NCBI GenBank assembly: GCA_947474875.1
Contig: CANJKY010000133.1
Location: 1 to 7,873, forward strand
Direction: 5' to 3'
From: Gemmataceae bacterium
GTDB lineage: Bacteria > Planctomycetota > Planctomycetia > Gemmatales > Gemmataceae
Length of the DNA: 7,873 nucleotides
In this document: piece by piece, positions 6,199 through 7,873 of the stretch
Layout of the letters: every line of letters starts with the position of its first letter
Position numbering within the stretch: position 1 is the first letter of the stretch
Position numbers and translations under genes: made by a program
The notes under the pieces: model-generated
What the model saw: only the letters and a program-made list of their open reading frames with translations
Database searches by the model: none
What the model was told of the DNA's origin: nothing

Positions 6199-6258
6199 GA
6201 CGGAAATGTGGCACGGCGGCGGCACGAGGTTCACGTGTCGGCAACGGAAGCGTGTTTC

Positions 6259-6453
6259 CTACCGAATTCGTTTCCAGTAGTAACGGCCGTTCGAAACCCG
6301 CCTCTCGTAGTTCGTGGCACGCGCATGATCGCGGAGTAAGCCAAAGACCGCCTGAAATGAAATCAGAACAAGCCAAAACAGGACTTTCAGCGGCAGAAGC
6401 AGCAATGAGAATAGGCAGCCCAGCGTGGTCGGTTGCACCTTCTTCTTTGGCAT
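6259..6453 (-). CDS. Small hydrophobic protein with a basic tail, unknown function
   Basis: 64 residues, not recognised. After the polar start MPKKKVQPTT comes a long hydrophobic stretch (about 11-40, LGCLFSLLLLPLKVL onward) broken by P21 and K23. It could be one long helix or a tight hairpin. An arginine- and tyrosine-rich tail follows (41-64, ending GRYYWKRIR). The ATG at 6451-6453 has GGGA 6 bases upstream. The frame is open further up to a GTG overlapping the uvrC stop at 6534-6537, but those extra 28 residues look non-coding and span a hairpin, so the ATG is preferred. It lies between uvrC and the 2H-like gene, all on the minus strand, in the least GC-rich stretch of the window. A real membrane protein is the likeliest reading; the size also fits a spurious frame, hence the moderate confidence. 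Confidence 0.5.
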   Translation of the reverse strand: MPKKKVQPTTLGCLFSLLLLPLKVLFWLVLISFQAVFGLLRDHARATNYERRVSNGRYYWKRIR

Positions 6454-6481
6454 ACCTGTTCCCGCCAAGTCGAAATTAAAG

Positions 6482-6503
6482 CTGTGACTCTTCTGCGTCA
6501 CAG
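6482..6503 (-). terminator. Hairpin with T-rich tail downstream of uvrC
   Basis: A perfect 7-bp stem, CTGTGAC (6482-6488) with GTCACAG (6497-6503), encloses an 8-base loop. On the minus strand it is followed by CTTTAATTTC. It starts 31 bases after the uvrC stop and lies before the small hydrophobic gene, so it is a candidate weak intrinsic terminator or attenuator for uvrC transcription. The stem is short and the T-run is interrupted by AA, so termination may be partial. Confidence 0.45.
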
Positions 6504-6533
6504 GGCGTGACTGTATACGACAACAGCAATTTT

Positions 6534-7844
6534 TCACTCCGTCAGCCGCCGCTTCCGCAGGGTGTGCAGGTAGTGCTGGGCGAAGCGGTGCGCCTCGTCC
6601 CGCACGTACTGCAGCAACCGCAGCGCCGCCGAGTGCCGGCTCAGCTTGATCGACTCGGCCTCGCCCGGGCGGAAGATCTCCTCCTCCTGCTTGGCCAGCG
6701 AGATGACCGTCGGCGGGTCCACCCCGATGGCGCGAAACGCGTCCATCGCCGCGTTCAGTTGCCCCTTCCCGCCGTCGATCAGCAGGATGTCCGGGAACAC
6801 CGCCTCGTCGTCATGCAGCCGCTTGAACCGCCGGCTCACCACCTCCCGCATGGACGCGAAGTCGTCCACCCCCCGCACGCTCTTGATGCGGAACTTGCGG
6901 TACCCGTCCTTGAACGGCAGCCCGTCCAGGAACGACACCAGCGACGCCACCGTGTCCTGCCCGCCCAGGTGGGCGATGTCCACCCCCTCGATGCTGCGGG
7001 GCGTCTTCTCCAGCCCGAGCACCTTCTGCAGCCCCCGCAGCCCCTTCTTCGGGTCGATGTGGAACACTTCCGGCTGCACGTGCGTGTCCACCTCGCCGCG
7101 GAGTTCGAGTTTCTTGAGCGCCGCGATCTCGTCCCGCAGCCGGGCCGCCTTCTCGAAGTTCAGCTCCTTGCTCGCCTCCTTCATCTCCGCCTCCATGCGG
7201 CGGAACAGCTTGGTCGTCTTCCCCTCCAGCACCAGGATGAGCTTGCGGATCTGCCGGCGGTAGTCGTCGCGGGACACGCGGAAGTTGCACGGGGCGGTAC
7301 ACTGCCGGATGCTGTGCAGCAGGCACGGGCGGAACCACCGCCACCGGTCCTCGTCCGATTTGATGTCCAGCGAGCAGGTGCGGAACTTGAGCACCTTCTG
7401 CAGCACGTTCACCGCGTCCCGCACCCGCGCCTTGCTCAGGAACGGGCCGTACAGTCGCACCCCCCGCCGCCGCGGGGTGCGGGTGATCTCCACCCGCGGG
7501 TACTCCTCCCGCGTCCGCACCTGGATGTACGGGAAGCTCTTGCCGTCCTTCAGGTCCTTGTTAAACCGCGGCCGCAGGTCCTTGATCAGCCGCGCCTCCC
7601 GCAGGAGCGCGTCCACCTCGGTGTCGCACGGGATGAAGTCGATGTCGGCGATGTGCTTGACCAGCTCGCACGTCCGCGGGTCGACCGTTGCCTCCTTGCT
7701 GAAGTAGTACGCGGTGCGGACCCGCAGGGCTTTCGCCTTGCCGACGTACAGCACGTTCCCGGCCGCGTCCTTCATCAGGTACACGCCCGGGGTGGCGGGG
7801 AACGTCTTCGCCTTCTCGGCCGGGGTGAGCGGGGTGTCCGACAT
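6534..7844 (-). CDS. uvrC: UvrC excinuclease subunit lacking the C-terminal HhH region
   Basis: UvrC makes the dual incision around DNA lesions in nucleotide excision repair, working with UvrA and UvrB. Domains seen: an N-terminal GIY-YIG nuclease (about 17-95; Y22, Y33-V-G35, R43 and E83 in REARLIK) for the 3' cut; a cysteine set C157, C174, C182, C186 with C-x7-C-x3-C spacing, matching the iron-sulfur ligands reported in UvrC; a UVR motif that contacts UvrB (about 215-248, KELNFEKAARLRDEI); and the RNase H-like nuclease for the 5' cut, with D289 (EGVDIAHLGG), D357 (LLIDGGKGQLN) and H419 (VRDEAHRFA) as the Asp-Asp-His triad. The protein then ends at residue 436 (RKRRLTE). Typical UvrC is about 600 residues and carries on with IPGVG-type tandem helix-hairpin-helix motifs, absent here. 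The length shortfall also includes a compact middle. The ATG at 7842-7844 has AGGA 8 bases upstream; only 29 bases precede it in the window. The core residues are intact, so the gene does not look decayed. Confidence 0.93.
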   Translation of the reverse strand: MSDTPLTPAEKAKTFPATPGVYLMKDAAGNVLYVGKAKALRVRTAYYFSKEATVDPRTCELVKHIADIDFIPCDTEVDALLREARLIKDLRPRFNKDLKDGKSFPYIQVRTREEYPRVEITRTPRRRGVRLYGPFLSKARVRDAVNVLQKVLKFRTCSLDIKSDEDRWRWFRPCLLHSIRQCTAPCNFRVSRDDYRRQIRKLILVLEGKTTKLFRRMEAEMKEASKELNFEKAARLRDEIAALKKLELRGEVDTHVQPEVFHIDPKKGLRGLQKVLGLEKTPRSIEGVDIAHLGGQDTVASLVSFLDGLPFKDGYRKFRIKSVRGVDDFASMREVVSRRFKRLHDDEAVFPDILLIDGGKGQLNAAMDAFRAIGVDPPTVISLAKQEEEIFRPGEAESIKLSRHSAALRLLQYVRDEAHRFAQHYLHTLRKRRLTE

Positions 7845-7873
7845 GCCGCGGGTCCTGAACGGGTGTGTGCCTA

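Noticed and set aside
5678..6376. N-terminal extension of the WD40 frame
   Set aside because: It overlaps the 2H-like gene in another frame, has low-complexity composition, and the anchor helix starts right after the ATG at 5677.
6482..6503. CRP/FNR-type site
   Set aside because: The TGTGA and TCACA half-sites are 10 bases apart rather than the 6 needed for a CRP site.
6453..6533. Frameshifted remnant of the UvrC helix-hairpin-helix tail
   Set aside because: No frame in these 81 bases gives a GVG-type HhH motif, and the gap is far too short for the missing region.
1..7873. CRISPR array, tRNA, rRNA or transposase
   Set aside because: No regularly spaced direct repeats, no tRNA cloverleaf and no recombinase or transposase motifs were seen on either strand.

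Overview
The window looks like a chromosomal segment of a planctomycete, most likely from the Gemmata group. The supporting signs are very high GC in most genes (one 60-base line of sucA is 75% by hand count), an N-terminal MJ0042-type zinc ribbon of the kind these bacteria use in many proteins, weak or absent Shine-Dalgarno sequences, and GC-rich palindromic repeats between genes. This is inference from composition and gene style; there is no taxonomic marker in the window.

Layout from left to right: (1) 1-2313, minus: the first 771 codons of the 2-oxoglutarate dehydrogenase E1 component (sucA), with the 3' end cut off by the window. (2) 2400-3146, minus: a family 2 glycosyltransferase of the polyprenol-phosphate mannose synthase type. 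(3) 3147-3236: a short divergent control region built around a 22-bp near-perfect palindrome. (4) 3237-3971, plus: a double zinc-ribbon membrane protein. (5) 3976-4037: a 62-nt near-perfect hairpin. (6) 4055-4525, plus: a DinB/YfiT-like protein. (7) 4536-5776: a stretch bounded by a perfect 24-bp inverted repeat and holding one gene, a membrane-anchored seven-bladed WD40 protein (4571-5677, minus). (8) 5773-6198, minus: a small protein with two HxS/T motifs like those of 2H phosphoesterases. (9) 6259-6453, minus: a 64-residue hydrophobic/basic protein in a stretch of only about 52% GC. (10) 6534-7844, minus: a UvrC excinuclease subunit complete through its two nuclease domains but without the usual C-terminal helix-hairpin-helix region.

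The genes do not form one pathway. sucA (TCA cycle), the glycosyltransferase (lipid-linked sugar donor) and uvrC (nucleotide excision repair) are housekeeping-type genes. The section between DinB and uvrC is accessory in character: small family-poor genes, looser codon use and repeat sequences. No RNA gene, CRISPR array, transposase or phage gene was seen. There is no gene-free gap longer than about 95 bases.

The points most worth a second look are the inverted repeat pair around the WD40 gene (one copy supplies the stop codon of the neighbouring gene), the long hairpin between the zinc-ribbon and DinB genes, the palindrome whose core reads as a -10 hexamer on both strands between divergent genes, the shortened UvrC, and the small 2H-like family.
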